This document shows positions 32,583 through 40,248 of a stretch of DNA of 48,024 nucleotides, piece by piece (position 1 is the first letter of the stretch; every line of letters starts with the position of its first letter). The notes under the pieces were generated by a model. That model had not been told where the DNA came from, ran no database searches, and worked only from the letters and a program-made list of their open reading frames with translations. The stretch comes from Bacteroidales bacterium (GTDB lineage: Bacteria > Bacteroidota > Bacteroidia > Bacteroidales > P3). The position numbers and the translations under genes were made by a program. Where the stretch lies: NCBI GenBank assembly GCA_017455205.1, contig JAFTBM010000060.1:1-48024 (forward strand). Reading direction: 5' to 3'.

Positions 32583-33569
32583 TTAGCTCATACTCTGATT
32601 TTCCCGTCGCGCCAGTTCAAGTACCTCTTCATACTCCCCTGGGGTCAGGTCGTTGAAGAAATAGTAGACGGGGTCTACCTTCTTGCCATTCTGCACCACC
32701 TCGTAGTGCAGATGTGCACCAGTGGAGATACCCGTGCTTCCCACCGTTCCTATCTGCTGCCCGCGCACCACCTTCTGCCCCACCTTCACCTTCACCTCCT
32801 TCATGTGGGCATAAAGCGTCTGAAAACCATAGCCATGGTCTATCACCGCTACCACTCCGTAGCCCGAAAGCCCCTTGGGATTGCGCCCTGCCACCTTGAC
32901 CACCCCATCGCCTGTGGCATATATCGGTGTGCCCTGCCGTGCCGTCAGGTCAATGCCCGAGTGTAGACGCCGGTAGCGCAATATCGGGTGGAAGCGCATC
33001 CCATAGCCGCTCACCACCCGACACATACTTTTCTCTATCGGCATGATGGCAGGCATCGTGGCCATACGCTCATTCTTCGTGCGAGCCATCTCGTAGACCT
33101 CATCCATCGACTTCGAGTCCACTGCCAGCCGCTTCAGCAGTCCATCCACTTTCTGCGTGGTCTGTTTCAGCAGGCCGCCATCCTCCAACCCGTCAAACTC
33201 GGCGTAGCGTTCCACACCTCCTATGCCGCTGTGCCGCTCCCCCTCGTCCACTGGGGCACTCTCGAAAATAACACGATACAGGGCATCATCGCGCTCCTCC
33301 AAGTTCTCCAACACCTTCTCTGCCCTATCCACCCTTTCGCCCAGCAGCCGCGCCTGGCGTTTGTACTGCGCCAACTCGCGCTGCATCGCACGTTCCTTCG
33401 GCGAAGAGACAAATTGTAATCCCACCACCACCAGCACCACGCCCAGTACCACGCCCAGCAGAACGTTGAAGCTGATGCGGCGCACCTGCTCCTTGAGCGA
33501 CACCAGCACCTTCTCATACCTCAAGGTGTGCGGGTTGAATCGATATGTGTGGCGGGGCTTCTGGCTCAT
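32583..33569 (-). CDS. M23-family zinc peptidase, inner-membrane anchored
   Basis: 328 residues from the ATG at 33569, which overlaps the stop of the upstream gene as ATGA; longer open frames lie in that gene. One membrane segment near residues 35-55 (FNVLLGVVLGVVLVVVGLQF) is followed by a coiled coil (AQYKRQARLLGERVDRAEKV LENLEERDD). The C-terminal LytM domain starts at SGYGMRFHPILRYRRLHSGIDL with zinc ligands in HSGID and HLHYEV. Such enzymes cut peptidoglycan cross-bridges or, if they lack full activity, activate amidases as EnvC and NlpD do. The Zn sites look intact. It is translated with the unknown 323-residue protein and may act in cell wall remodelling. Confidence 0.93.
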   Translation of the reverse strand: MSQKPRHTYRFNPHTLRYEKVLVSLKEQVRRISFNVLLGVVLGVVLVVVGLQFVSSPKERAMQRELAQYKRQARLLGERVDRAEKVLENLEERDDALYRVIFESAPVDEGERHSGIGGVERYAEFDGLEDGGLLKQTTQKVDGLLKRLAVDSKSMDEVYEMARTKNERMATMPAIMPIEKSMCRVVSGYGMRFHPILRYRRLHSGIDLTARQGTPIYATGDGVVKVAGRNPKGLSGYGVVAVIDHGYGFQTLYAHMKEVKVKVGQKVVRGQQIGTVGSTGISTGAHLHYEVVQNGKKVDPVYYFFNDLTPGEYEEVLELARRENQSMS

Positions 33570-34537
33570 AGGCGACGTTTGAGCTCGTTGATAGCAGCCA
33601 CCAGCCTGACCAGCGACCTCACATGATTGAAGTACCACGTGGCATCGTAGGCCGGTATCCTGAGCATGCTCGACACATCGCCCAACCGCTGGCTGATCAC
33701 CTCCACTGGCTCCTCTATCGAAAGCTCTTGCCCCACGATGGTCAAGTCCTTCAACGGCACACACTCAAAGTCCACATTGCTCTTGGCCACAATGACGAAG
33801 GTGGGCAGGATGTAGAACGTGCGTCCACGGGTGTCGCGCAGCACGGGCAAGTAGTTCTCCGAGCGGATAAAATCAAATATCCCCATGTCGAGGTACACCT
33901 GCTCGTATTTGAGCTTGGCATCCTCGTTGTATTGCCACACACGGCGGTTTTCGGTTACTTTGCTGAACGCATCCACCACCTCCTTGTATGCCTCGTACTG
34001 CTCCTCGGTGCAGAGGACCTTGACGTGGATTTCCACCGAGCGCATATCAGCCTCGAGCTTCTTGATGCGGCTCTTGTAGTGGCTCAACACACTCACCAGG
34101 AATTTGTTGCTCTTGTTTCCTATCTTTCGCTTGATGCCCACCACCACGCGCTCCAGCTGCTCCTCCATCTGTGCAATCCCAAGCGAATTGACGTAGGCTT
34201 CCAATATCTGCCTCCGCATCGGCTCATGTGCTTCGGCAAGGGCCTTACGTGCCTTCGCCAGCTCCTTTTCGTAGCTCGGCTCCTTCCCGAGGAGCATCCG
34301 CAGGTAGCTCGGCTTCTGACGATTGGTGTAGCTGCGGACAAACTCATGGTAGCCGTGGCTCTCTACCTCACGCTCAATAAATCCAGTGCCAGGCTCTCCT
34401 GTATTGACATAGCGGTTGCCTGTGTAGCGCCGCTCTTCGAAGTCGCGCACCCCAAACTCGGTGTAGTAGAAGTGCTGCGACAGCATAATATACAGTCCCT
34501 CGGTTACCTTTATCCGCTTATACGGCAATATCTTCAT
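33566..34537 (-). CDS. Conserved-looking protein of unknown function
   Basis: 323 residues without signal peptide. A helical middle part (about residues 85-210) is rich in charged residues (ELAKARKALAEAHEPMRRQI; LEADMRSVEIHVKVL). Near the N-terminus YTNRQKPSYLRMLLGKEPSY stands out. I do not recognise the family and see no enzyme motif. The stop overlaps the start of the M23 peptidase gene (ATGA), so the two products are made together. It may regulate or localise the peptidase. The gene starts 63 bases after lpdA. Confidence 0.7.
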   Translation of the reverse strand: MKILPYKRIKVTEGLYIMLSQHFYYTEFGVRDFEERRYTGNRYVNTGEPGTGFIEREVESHGYHEFVRSYTNRQKPSYLRMLLGKEPSYEKELAKARKALAEAHEPMRRQILEAYVNSLGIAQMEEQLERVVVGIKRKIGNKSNKFLVSVLSHYKSRIKKLEADMRSVEIHVKVLCTEEQYEAYKEVVDAFSKVTENRRVWQYNEDAKLKYEQVYLDMGIFDFIRSENYLPVLRDTRGRTFYILPTFVIVAKSNVDFECVPLKDLTIVGQELSIEEPVEVISQRLGDVSSMLRIPAYDATWYFNHVRSLVRLVAAINELKRRL

Positions 34538-34600
34538 ATTCCTCTGTCTTTAGGTTGTTCCTTTTGTTCCACTGCACATCAGCCCCACGCGTGCAGCTGG

Positions 34601-35965
34601 TTATTCTCCCACTGCATCAAGTGCATCCATCACGCCCTCGCTCATCGTCGGGTGCGGATGGATGGCCTGTTTCACCTGGCTGGCCGTCAGTCCCTGCTCG
34701 CGAGCCACCACTATCTCGGCTATCATCTCCGTGACGTTGTCGCCGCACATGTGGCATCCCAGTATCAGGTCGGTCTTGGCATCAATCACCATCTTCACGA
34801 AGCCGTCGGTGTTGCCGGCCGCGGTGGCTTTGCCACTGGCCTTGAAGAAGAACTTGCCAGTCTTCACCTCATAGCCAGCCTCTACGGCTTTCTTCTCCGT
34901 CAAGCCCACACTCGCCACCTCGGGCACCGTGTAGGTGCAACCCGGCACATTCTGGTAGTTCACCTTCGTGGCTTCACCTTTGACGATATGCTCCACGCAG
35001 CACACTGCCTCCTTCGAGGCCACATGAGCCAATGCCGGTCCATGCACCACATCGCCGATGGCATAGTAGCCCTCCACCGAGGTGCGATACCAGTCGTCCA
35101 CCTCTATCTTGCCGCGCTCGGTCTTTATGCCCACCTCTTCAAGCCCAAGACCCTCGAGGTTGGTTACAACGCCCACCGCGCTGAGCACCACATCCACGTC
35201 CACCACCGTCTCGCTGTTCTTCTTCAGGTCCTTCACCACCACGTGGCACACATCGCCTTCCACCTCCACCTTCTCCACCGAGCACGAGGGCATCACCTTC
35301 ATCCCCATCTTGCGGAACGAGCGACTCATCTGTGCCGCCACCTCCTCGTCCTCGTTGGGCAATATCTGCGGCATAAACTCCACCAGCGTCACTTGCGTGC
35401 CGATGCTCTGGTAGAAATAGGCAAACTCGCTCCCGATAGCACCGCTTCCGCACACCAGCATCCGCGACGGCTGCTCGCGCAGCGTCATCGCCTCGCGGTA
35501 GCCGATGATGTGCTTCCCGTCCTGCGGCATCGAGGGCATCACGCGGCTGCGCGCACCAGTGGCAATAATGATGTGGTCGGCCTCATACTCTGTGCCGTCC
35601 ACGCTCACCTTACGCCCAGGCAACACTTTGGCCGTCCCCATCAGCACCTCCACACCGCTCTTTTTCATCAGGAACTCCACACCCTTGTTCATCGTCTGCG
35701 CCACTCCGCGCGAGCGATCTACCATAGCATTCAGGTCGGCCTCCACACCCTCGGCCTTCACACCGTAGGCCGCAGCATGTCGCGCATAGTTGAATGCCTG
35801 CGCACTCTTCATCAGCGCCTTGGTCGGGATGCAGCCCCAGTTGAGGCATATCCCACCCAAGTTCTCACGCTCCACCACGGCGGTTTTCAAGCCCATCTGG
35901 GCAGCCTTCGCGGCAGCTACATAACCTCCCGGACCGCTGCCTATCACTATCAAATCGTACTTCAT
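34601..35965 (-). CDS. lpdA: Dihydrolipoyl dehydrogenase
   Basis: 454 residues. The FAD-binding GSGPGGYVAAAKAAQMGLKT lies at residues 9-28, and the redox-active disulfide CLNWGC is in GGICLNWGCIPTKALMKS near residue 40. NAD-binding GSGAIGSEFAYF lies near 175, and the catalytic His-Glu-like end HPHPTMSEGVMDALDAV closes the protein. It is the E3 subunit of pyruvate or oxo-acid dehydrogenase complexes or of the glycine cleavage system. No E1, E2 or gcv gene is in the window. A good promoter is at 36020-36051. It is the first gene of the long minus-strand block. The identity is secure. Confidence 0.97.
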   Translation of the reverse strand: MKYDLIVIGSGPGGYVAAAKAAQMGLKTAVVERENLGGICLNWGCIPTKALMKSAQAFNYARHAAAYGVKAEGVEADLNAMVDRSRGVAQTMNKGVEFLMKKSGVEVLMGTAKVLPGRKVSVDGTEYEADHIIIATGARSRVMPSMPQDGKHIIGYREAMTLREQPSRMLVCGSGAIGSEFAYFYQSIGTQVTLVEFMPQILPNEDEEVAAQMSRSFRKMGMKVMPSCSVEKVEVEGDVCHVVVKDLKKNSETVVDVDVVLSAVGVVTNLEGLGLEEVGIKTERGKIEVDDWYRTSVEGYYAIGDVVHGPALAHVASKEAVCCVEHIVKGEATKVNYQNVPGCTYTVPEVASVGLTEKKAVEAGYEVKTGKFFFKASGKATAAGNTDGFVKMVIDAKTDLILGCHMCGDNVTEMIAEIVVAREQGLTASQVKQAIHPHPTMSEGVMDALDAVGE

Positions 35966-36019
35966 AACCGTTTACTTTCTTTTTATTGATTATTATTCTA
36001 ATGATTGCAAACCGAATTG

Positions 36020-36051
36020 CAAAGTTACACAATTTTCCCGACATACCCAAA
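36020..36051 (-). promoter_or_regulatory. Promoter of lpdA
   Basis: On the minus strand, TTTG (36048-36051) and TAACTTTG (36020-36027) are 20 bases apart, matching the Bacteroidota consensus. Transcription would start near 36014, about 50 bases before the lpdA ATG at 35965. Confidence 0.8.
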
Positions 36052-36434
36052 TCCACCCCAAAATAATTTCTCCACACCCCCCTCCTACCCGCCACCTCAC
36101 GCCCCGCAATTCCTATCCCCTCACCCTTCCTCCATCCCTCTCCCCCACCGCCAATGCATCGCCACTCCACTCCCTCGTTGTTCACCTTCCACCTGCCCAC
36201 CCAAACTATCTCACAAGCCACTTTCATCCCCCCGATTACTCCCCTCTTCAAAGCTCATTTCCCTCCCCTCTGCACCAAACCCGCAATCCTTTCCCCAGAA
36301 GCCCCAATTGAAGCAAAACAGCACCGCAACATACTCATTACAAGCATAATACAACCAAATTTCACTTTTTTGAAAAAAGGCGAAAAAAGGCCGATTTTTG
36401 CACTTTTCCAACTGCCTGATTGTCAGACACTGGC

Positions 36435-36532
36435 AGTGACCATCTCCTTACCATCTCCTTACCAACTCCTACCCATCCCCTACCCATCGCCTTCCGGGGT
36501 AGGATTTGATAGGGAGAAGAGGTGGAGATGAT
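36435..36532. repeat. Inverted element of 11-bp units, family 2 copy C
   Basis: After AGTG come five units of 11 bases: two identical ACCATCTCCTT, then ACCAACTCCTA, CCCATCCCCTA and CCCATCGCCTT (36439-36493). The right half is more worn (GGGGTAGGATT to GGTGGAGATGAT). The first 18 bases, AGTGACCATCTCCTTACC, occur identically, on the other strand, at the right end of copy D (46608-46715). It lies in the gene-free region between lpdA and dnaA. Confidence 0.75.
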
Positions 36533-37080
36533 ATGCATTTCGGAGGGCGATAGATATACTTCGGAAGAAGGGGACTACACATCGGGGGACTGTGGGAAGG
36601 CAAGCCACACCAGGCTCGGGAGTTTGGCCATACCATCCTTCCGTTAATAGTAGCACAGACTGATTTTTTTCAAAAAAGAAAATGGCACTTCCGAAAAAAT
36701 AATTTTCAACCGAGTTAGGTGGATAAAATATCTAAAAGCATATCATCCAAATCGTTGAAGCATTCAATTAGGAAAATAAGAGGTGATTTTCAGCCGTTTG
36801 CCACAAAAGCAAACAAATCAGGGGGATAATGAGATTATTAACATATAGTGTGCTGACAATCAACCGATATGTATTTTATCAACATGAAAACGGATGGAAA
36901 CCAATTTTTTTGAAAAAAAAAGTTTTGCGTAACGAAAAAAGTTGTATATTACGCAGGGAAAGGTGATGGCATTGATTGGTGTTTGTATTCTAATATTCAC
37001 TCGATTAAATTTTGTTGTAGGGGGAGGTGCGTCCGAGTGGATAAAAAATCTTTAAGGAAAAAAGATGAGATAGCAAATTT
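36533..37080. other. A+T-rich gene-free region upstream of dnaA; candidate origin
   Basis: No gene is visible. Three sites differ by one base from the DnaA box TTATCCACA: GGTGGATAA (36718-36726, minus), TTATCAACA (36876-36884, plus) and AGTGGATAA (37036-37044, minus). There is a TGCGTAA/TTACGCA hairpin at 36926-36955 and several A/T runs. Genes diverge from this region and recF and dnaA are near. This is compatible with oriC but weak, since no exact box was found and Bacteroidota origins are not always at dnaA. Confidence 0.4.
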
Positions 37081-37090
37081 TTTTTTTCAA

Positions 37091-37120
37091 TTGCTGTTCA
37101 CAAAAAAAGAGTGAACTTTG
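37091..37120 (+). promoter_or_regulatory. Likely dnaA promoter with overlapping palindrome
   Basis: TTG at 37091-37093 and GAACTTTG at 37113-37120 (one mismatch from TAnnTTTG) are 19 bases apart. Transcription would start near 37126, with a leader of about 45 bases. GTTCAC (37096-37101) and GTGAAC (37111-37116) form an inverted repeat that covers the spacer and the -7 element, as an operator would. Confidence 0.55.
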
Positions 37121-37170
37121 CAAACGACGAAAAGGAAGCATAGTACACGTAAGTAATTGAGAAACGCGAT

Positions 37171-38628
37171 ATGGCTATCAATATGGAAGAAGACTACAAG
37201 AGGGTCTGGAGGGAGTGCCTCGAAGTGATAAAGGACAGCCTTGGGCCAGAGAACAGCAAAGCCTACGAGACTTGGTTTACCCCCATAGTGCCGCTGCAGT
37301 TGAGCCGTGGGACACTGATTGTGCAGGTGCCGAGCCAGTACTTCTATGAATATTTGGAGGAGCACTACATTGACCTGCTGCGGCGGGTGATAAGGATGCA
37401 ACTGGGGGCAGGAGGAATGCTGAAATACAGCGTGGTGGTCGACCAAAGCATCGCCAGCCGTCCGATGGCGGTGACGCTGCCTTCGACTGGCCGACAGTCC
37501 ACCCGCAACCGTCCGAGCGACCTGCCCGTCAACCTTAATAAAGAGGGTTCGCGCGAGCTTCCCAATCCGTTTGTCATCCCTGGCATACAGAAGACGCGCA
37601 TCAACTCGCAGCTTAATCCCAACTGCACGCTGGAGAACTTCGTGGAGGGAGATTGCAATCGGTTGGCACGGTCGGCTGGCTACGCTGTGGCCGAAAAACC
37701 GGGGCAGACCTCGTTTAACCCCCTGCTGATTCACAGCAATGTGGGGCTCGGAAAGACCCATTTAGCCAACGCCATAGGGATGAAAACCAAGGAGCTTCAC
37801 CCCGACAAGGTGGTGCTCTACGTAACCAGTGAGCAGTTCATGGCACAATACGCCCAAGCGGGTCGCGATGGCTCGACCAACGATTTCATCCATTTCTACG
37901 AGACCATCGATGTGCTCATCATCGACGACATACAGTTTTGGGCAGGAAAAGCCCCCAAGACTCAGGAGGCCTTCTTTCACATATTCAACTATCTGCACCA
38001 GCGCAATTGCCAGATTATCATCACGTCGGACAAGGCTCCTGGTGAGCTTCAGGGCTTGGAGCACCGCTTGATATCGCGCCTAATGTGGGGGTTGGTGGCC
38101 GAGTTGCAGATGCCCGATGTGCAGACCCGCAAGCAGATACTGATGCAAAAGCTCCAGAACGAGGGCATTGAGATGAGTAATGATGTGGTGGAATATATCG
38201 CCTATAATATCAGTTCCAACGTGCGCGAGCTGGAGGGAGTGCTCATCTCGCTTATGGCACAAGGGTCGCTCAACCACAAGCAGATAACCATCGACTTGGC
38301 ACGGCAGATGGTGGATCGCTTTGTGCAGAGCAGCACGCGAGAAATCAGCATCAGCTACATTCAGAAGGTGGTCTGCGACACACTCAACCTGCCTGTGGAG
38401 TGCATCCAGCAGACCTCGCGCAAGCGCGAGATAGTGCAGGCTCGGCAGTTGGCGATGTACTTCGCCAAGCAAATCACCAAGTCGTCGCTTTCGGTCATCG
38501 GGATGCAATGTGGCAACAAAGACCACGCCACGGTGCTTCACGCTTGCAAACAGATCGAGAACCTGCGCCAGACCGACCGCCACACGCGTGCCTTGGTGGA
38601 GGAGTTGGAACGCAAATTTGCCGACTGA
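37171..38628 (+). CDS. dnaA: Chromosomal replication initiator DnaA
   Basis: 485 residues (ATG at 37171; another at 37183). Domain I is residues 1-90 (YETWFTPIVPLQLSRGTLIV; YFYEYLEEHY). After a linker the AAA+ domain starts near 150 (NPNCTLENFVEGDCNRLARS). Walker A reads SNVGLGKTHLANAIG, so the first Gly of GxxxxGKT is Ser. Walker B is VLIIDDIQFWAGK, and HRLISRLMWGLVAEL holds the sensor/Arg-finger region. Domain IV ends with a DNA-binding helix-turn-helix (KREIVQARQLAMYFAKQIT; CGNKDHATVLHACKQI) that reads DnaA boxes. It is the initiator that opens the origin. It is followed by a flavin reductase-like gene with a one-base stop-start overlap. Confidence 0.97.
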   Translation: MAINMEEDYKRVWRECLEVIKDSLGPENSKAYETWFTPIVPLQLSRGTLIVQVPSQYFYEYLEEHYIDLLRRVIRMQLGAGGMLKYSVVVDQSIASRPMAVTLPSTGRQSTRNRPSDLPVNLNKEGSRELPNPFVIPGIQKTRINSQLNPNCTLENFVEGDCNRLARSAGYAVAEKPGQTSFNPLLIHSNVGLGKTHLANAIGMKTKELHPDKVVLYVTSEQFMAQYAQAGRDGSTNDFIHFYETIDVLIIDDIQFWAGKAPKTQEAFFHIFNYLHQRNCQIIITSDKAPGELQGLEHRLISRLMWGLVAELQMPDVQTRKQILMQKLQNEGIEMSNDVVEYIAYNISSNVRELEGVLISLMAQGSLNHKQITIDLARQMVDRFVQSSTREISISYIQKVVCDTLNLPVECIQQTSRKREIVQARQLAMYFAKQITKSSLSVIGMQCGNKDHATVLHACKQIENLRQTDRHTRALVEELERKFAD

Positions 38629-39197
38629 TGAAGCGTGCCTTCAAGCCAGGGACGATGATCTACCCGCTGCCGGCGGTGATGGTCAGTTGCGGCGACGAGC
38701 CGGCGAACTACAACATCCTCACCGTGGCTTGGACGGGGACGATATGCAGCGACCCGCCGATGTGCTACGTCAGCATTCGCCCCGAGCGCCACAGCCACGG
38801 AATCATCAGTCGCACAGGCGAATTTGTGCTCAACCTGACCAACGCGGCTTTGGTGCGTGCCACCGACTGGTGCGGCGTGAAAAGTGGGCGTGATTACAAC
38901 AAATTCCGCGAGATGCACCTCACAGCGGAGGCGGCACAGGTGGTCAAAGCACCGCTCATTGCCGAAAGTCCGCTGAACATCGAATGCCAGGTGGTGGAAG
39001 TGAAGCCGCTGGGCAGCCACGATATGTTCATTGCCCGCGTGGTAGCAGTGAATGCCGAAGAGAGCCTCATCGACAAAGGGACTGGCCAGTTCCAGTTCAA
39101 CCACACCTCTCCCCTCGCCTACTCACACGGCAAATACTTCGCCCTCGGCGAGAAACTGGGCGGATTCGGCTTCAGCGTGAAAAAGCGTGGACACTGA
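38628..39197 (+). CDS. Flavin reductase-like FMN-binding split-barrel protein
   Basis: 189 residues. The ATG at 38628 overlaps the dnaA stop TGA by one base. The text YNILTVAWTGTICSDPPMCY VSIRPERHSHGII, then GEFVLNLTNAALV, DYNKF and SPLNIECQVVEVKPLGSHDM FIARVV are typical of the flavin reductase/DIM6-NTAB split-barrel family, which binds FMN. Members act as flavin reductases or as small flavoproteins of unknown partner. The likely Cys residues in MVSCGD and DWCGV could be functional. It is translated after dnaA, probably coupled to it. Confidence 0.9.
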   Translation: MKRAFKPGTMIYPLPAVMVSCGDEPANYNILTVAWTGTICSDPPMCYVSIRPERHSHGIISRTGEFVLNLTNAALVRATDWCGVKSGRDYNKFREMHLTAEAAQVVKAPLIAESPLNIECQVVEVKPLGSHDMFIARVVAVNAEESLIDKGTGQFQFNHTSPLAYSHGKYFALGEKLGGFGFSVKKRGH

Positions 39198-39234
39198 CAC
39201 GAGAGACAAGTATAATCCACAAATAACCCAAACG

Positions 39235-39678
39235 ATGAAAAGAATAGCAATCATGATGATGTGCGTGGCCACGCTGGCGATGAGTGCTTGCAGTGCACTG
39301 ACGGCGGCCAGCAGCAGCAACGCAGCAGCCTCGGCCAGCGGCTCGGCTTGCGGCTCGGCGGTGCAAGGTCTGTATAGTGCCTACAAAAGTAGCGGCAAGG
39401 TAGACCTCGGCAACGCCACCAACCTCAGCAACGCTGTGGCCTTGGCTTCGGCCTACACCAACTTGAAAAACAACAAGAGCGACAGCGACTACCGCAAAGC
39501 ATTCACCAGCGGTCTGATTGCCAGCTCGGCAGGACTCGTTACGCAGAGCAACGCTTCAACATTTATCAATCAGCTGCTCTCCACCTCAAGCCTCGGCAAC
39601 ATCAACACGCAGACCGTCTCGCAGACAGCCGCCACGGCATCGGCCATCGTCACGCTGCTCAACACCCTCAAACAATGA
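39235..39678 (+). CDS. Small Ser/Ala/Asn-rich lipoprotein of unknown function
   Basis: 147 residues. Lipoprotein signal ending LAMSAC (Cys 19). The mature part is low in charge and rich in Ser, Ala and Asn (TAASSSNAAASASGSACGSA; NATNLSNAVALASAYTNLKN), then helical with SGLIASSAGLV and TQTVSQTAATASAIVTLLNT L. I recognise no family. The stop overlaps the start of the nitroreductase gene (ATGA). It is probably a minor outer-membrane or periplasmic lipoprotein; a role cannot be given. Confidence 0.7.
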   Translation: MKRIAIMMMCVATLAMSACSALTAASSSNAAASASGSACGSAVQGLYSAYKSSGKVDLGNATNLSNAVALASAYTNLKNNKSDSDYRKAFTSGLIASSAGLVTQSNASTFINQLLSTSSLGNINTQTVSQTAATASAIVTLLNTLKQ

Positions 39679-40235
39679 CGGATAACGAGGTGATGCAGAA
39701 TATAAAAGCACGGCGCAGCTGCCGTGCTTTTATGCCAAAGATGCCCCCCCGAGAGCTGATAGCACAGGTGTGTGAAGCGGGCACATGGGCACCGACAGGG
39801 CACGGCAAGCAGAGTCCGCTGATTGTGGCCATCACCCGTCGCGATATACGCGACCGCCTTTCGGCACTCAACGCCCGCATCTGGAACGAGCTGACGGTGC
39901 AGCGTGGAGGCGTTGCCCGCGAGGGGATTGACCCTTTCTATGGCGCACCAGTGATACTACTGGTGCTGGCCGACCACACTGTGCCCACCCACCTCTACGA
40001 TGGCTGTGCCGTACTGACAAACATGGCCAATATGGCCGAAAGCCTGGGACTGGCCACCTGCTGGATACATCGAGCCCACGAGGAGACGGAATGCACCGAA
40101 GGCCGACAGCTGCTGGCCGAGATGGGCATCAGTGGCGACTACGTCGGCATCGACCACCTCGCCCTCGGCTATGCCGCTGGGCCTGCTCCCGTGCCACGCC
40201 CCCGGAAAGAGGGCTACGTGAGGTGGGTTGAATAA
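39675..40235 (+). CDS. Nitroreductase-family flavoprotein
   Basis: 186 residues. The start IKARRSCRAFMPKMPPRELI, AGTWAPTGHGKQSPLIVAI and the later YGAPVILLVLADHT, NMANMAESLGLATCWIHRAH and LALGYAAG are typical of the nitroreductase fold: an FMN-binding homodimer that uses NAD(P)H to reduce nitro compounds, quinones or flavins. The basic RRSCRAF holds the phosphate-binding Arg. The gene overlaps the small lipoprotein gene by four bases. Its natural substrate is unknown. Confidence 0.93.
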   Translation: MTDNEVMQNIKARRSCRAFMPKMPPRELIAQVCEAGTWAPTGHGKQSPLIVAITRRDIRDRLSALNARIWNELTVQRGGVAREGIDPFYGAPVILLVLADHTVPTHLYDGCAVLTNMANMAESLGLATCWIHRAHEETECTEGRQLLAEMGISGDYVGIDHLALGYAAGPAPVPRPRKEGYVRWVE

Positions 40236-40248
40236 GTTGCATTCCCTT

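Noticed and set aside
33623-35989. Plus-strand open frame of 788 codons
   Set aside because: It is opposite lpdA and the unknown gene, His/Leu-rich without any recognisable domain.
37021-37044. Stretch resembling the 5' end of a serine tRNA (GGAGGTGCGTCCGAGTGG)
   Set aside because: No anticodon stem, T-arm or acceptor match follows within 90 bases.
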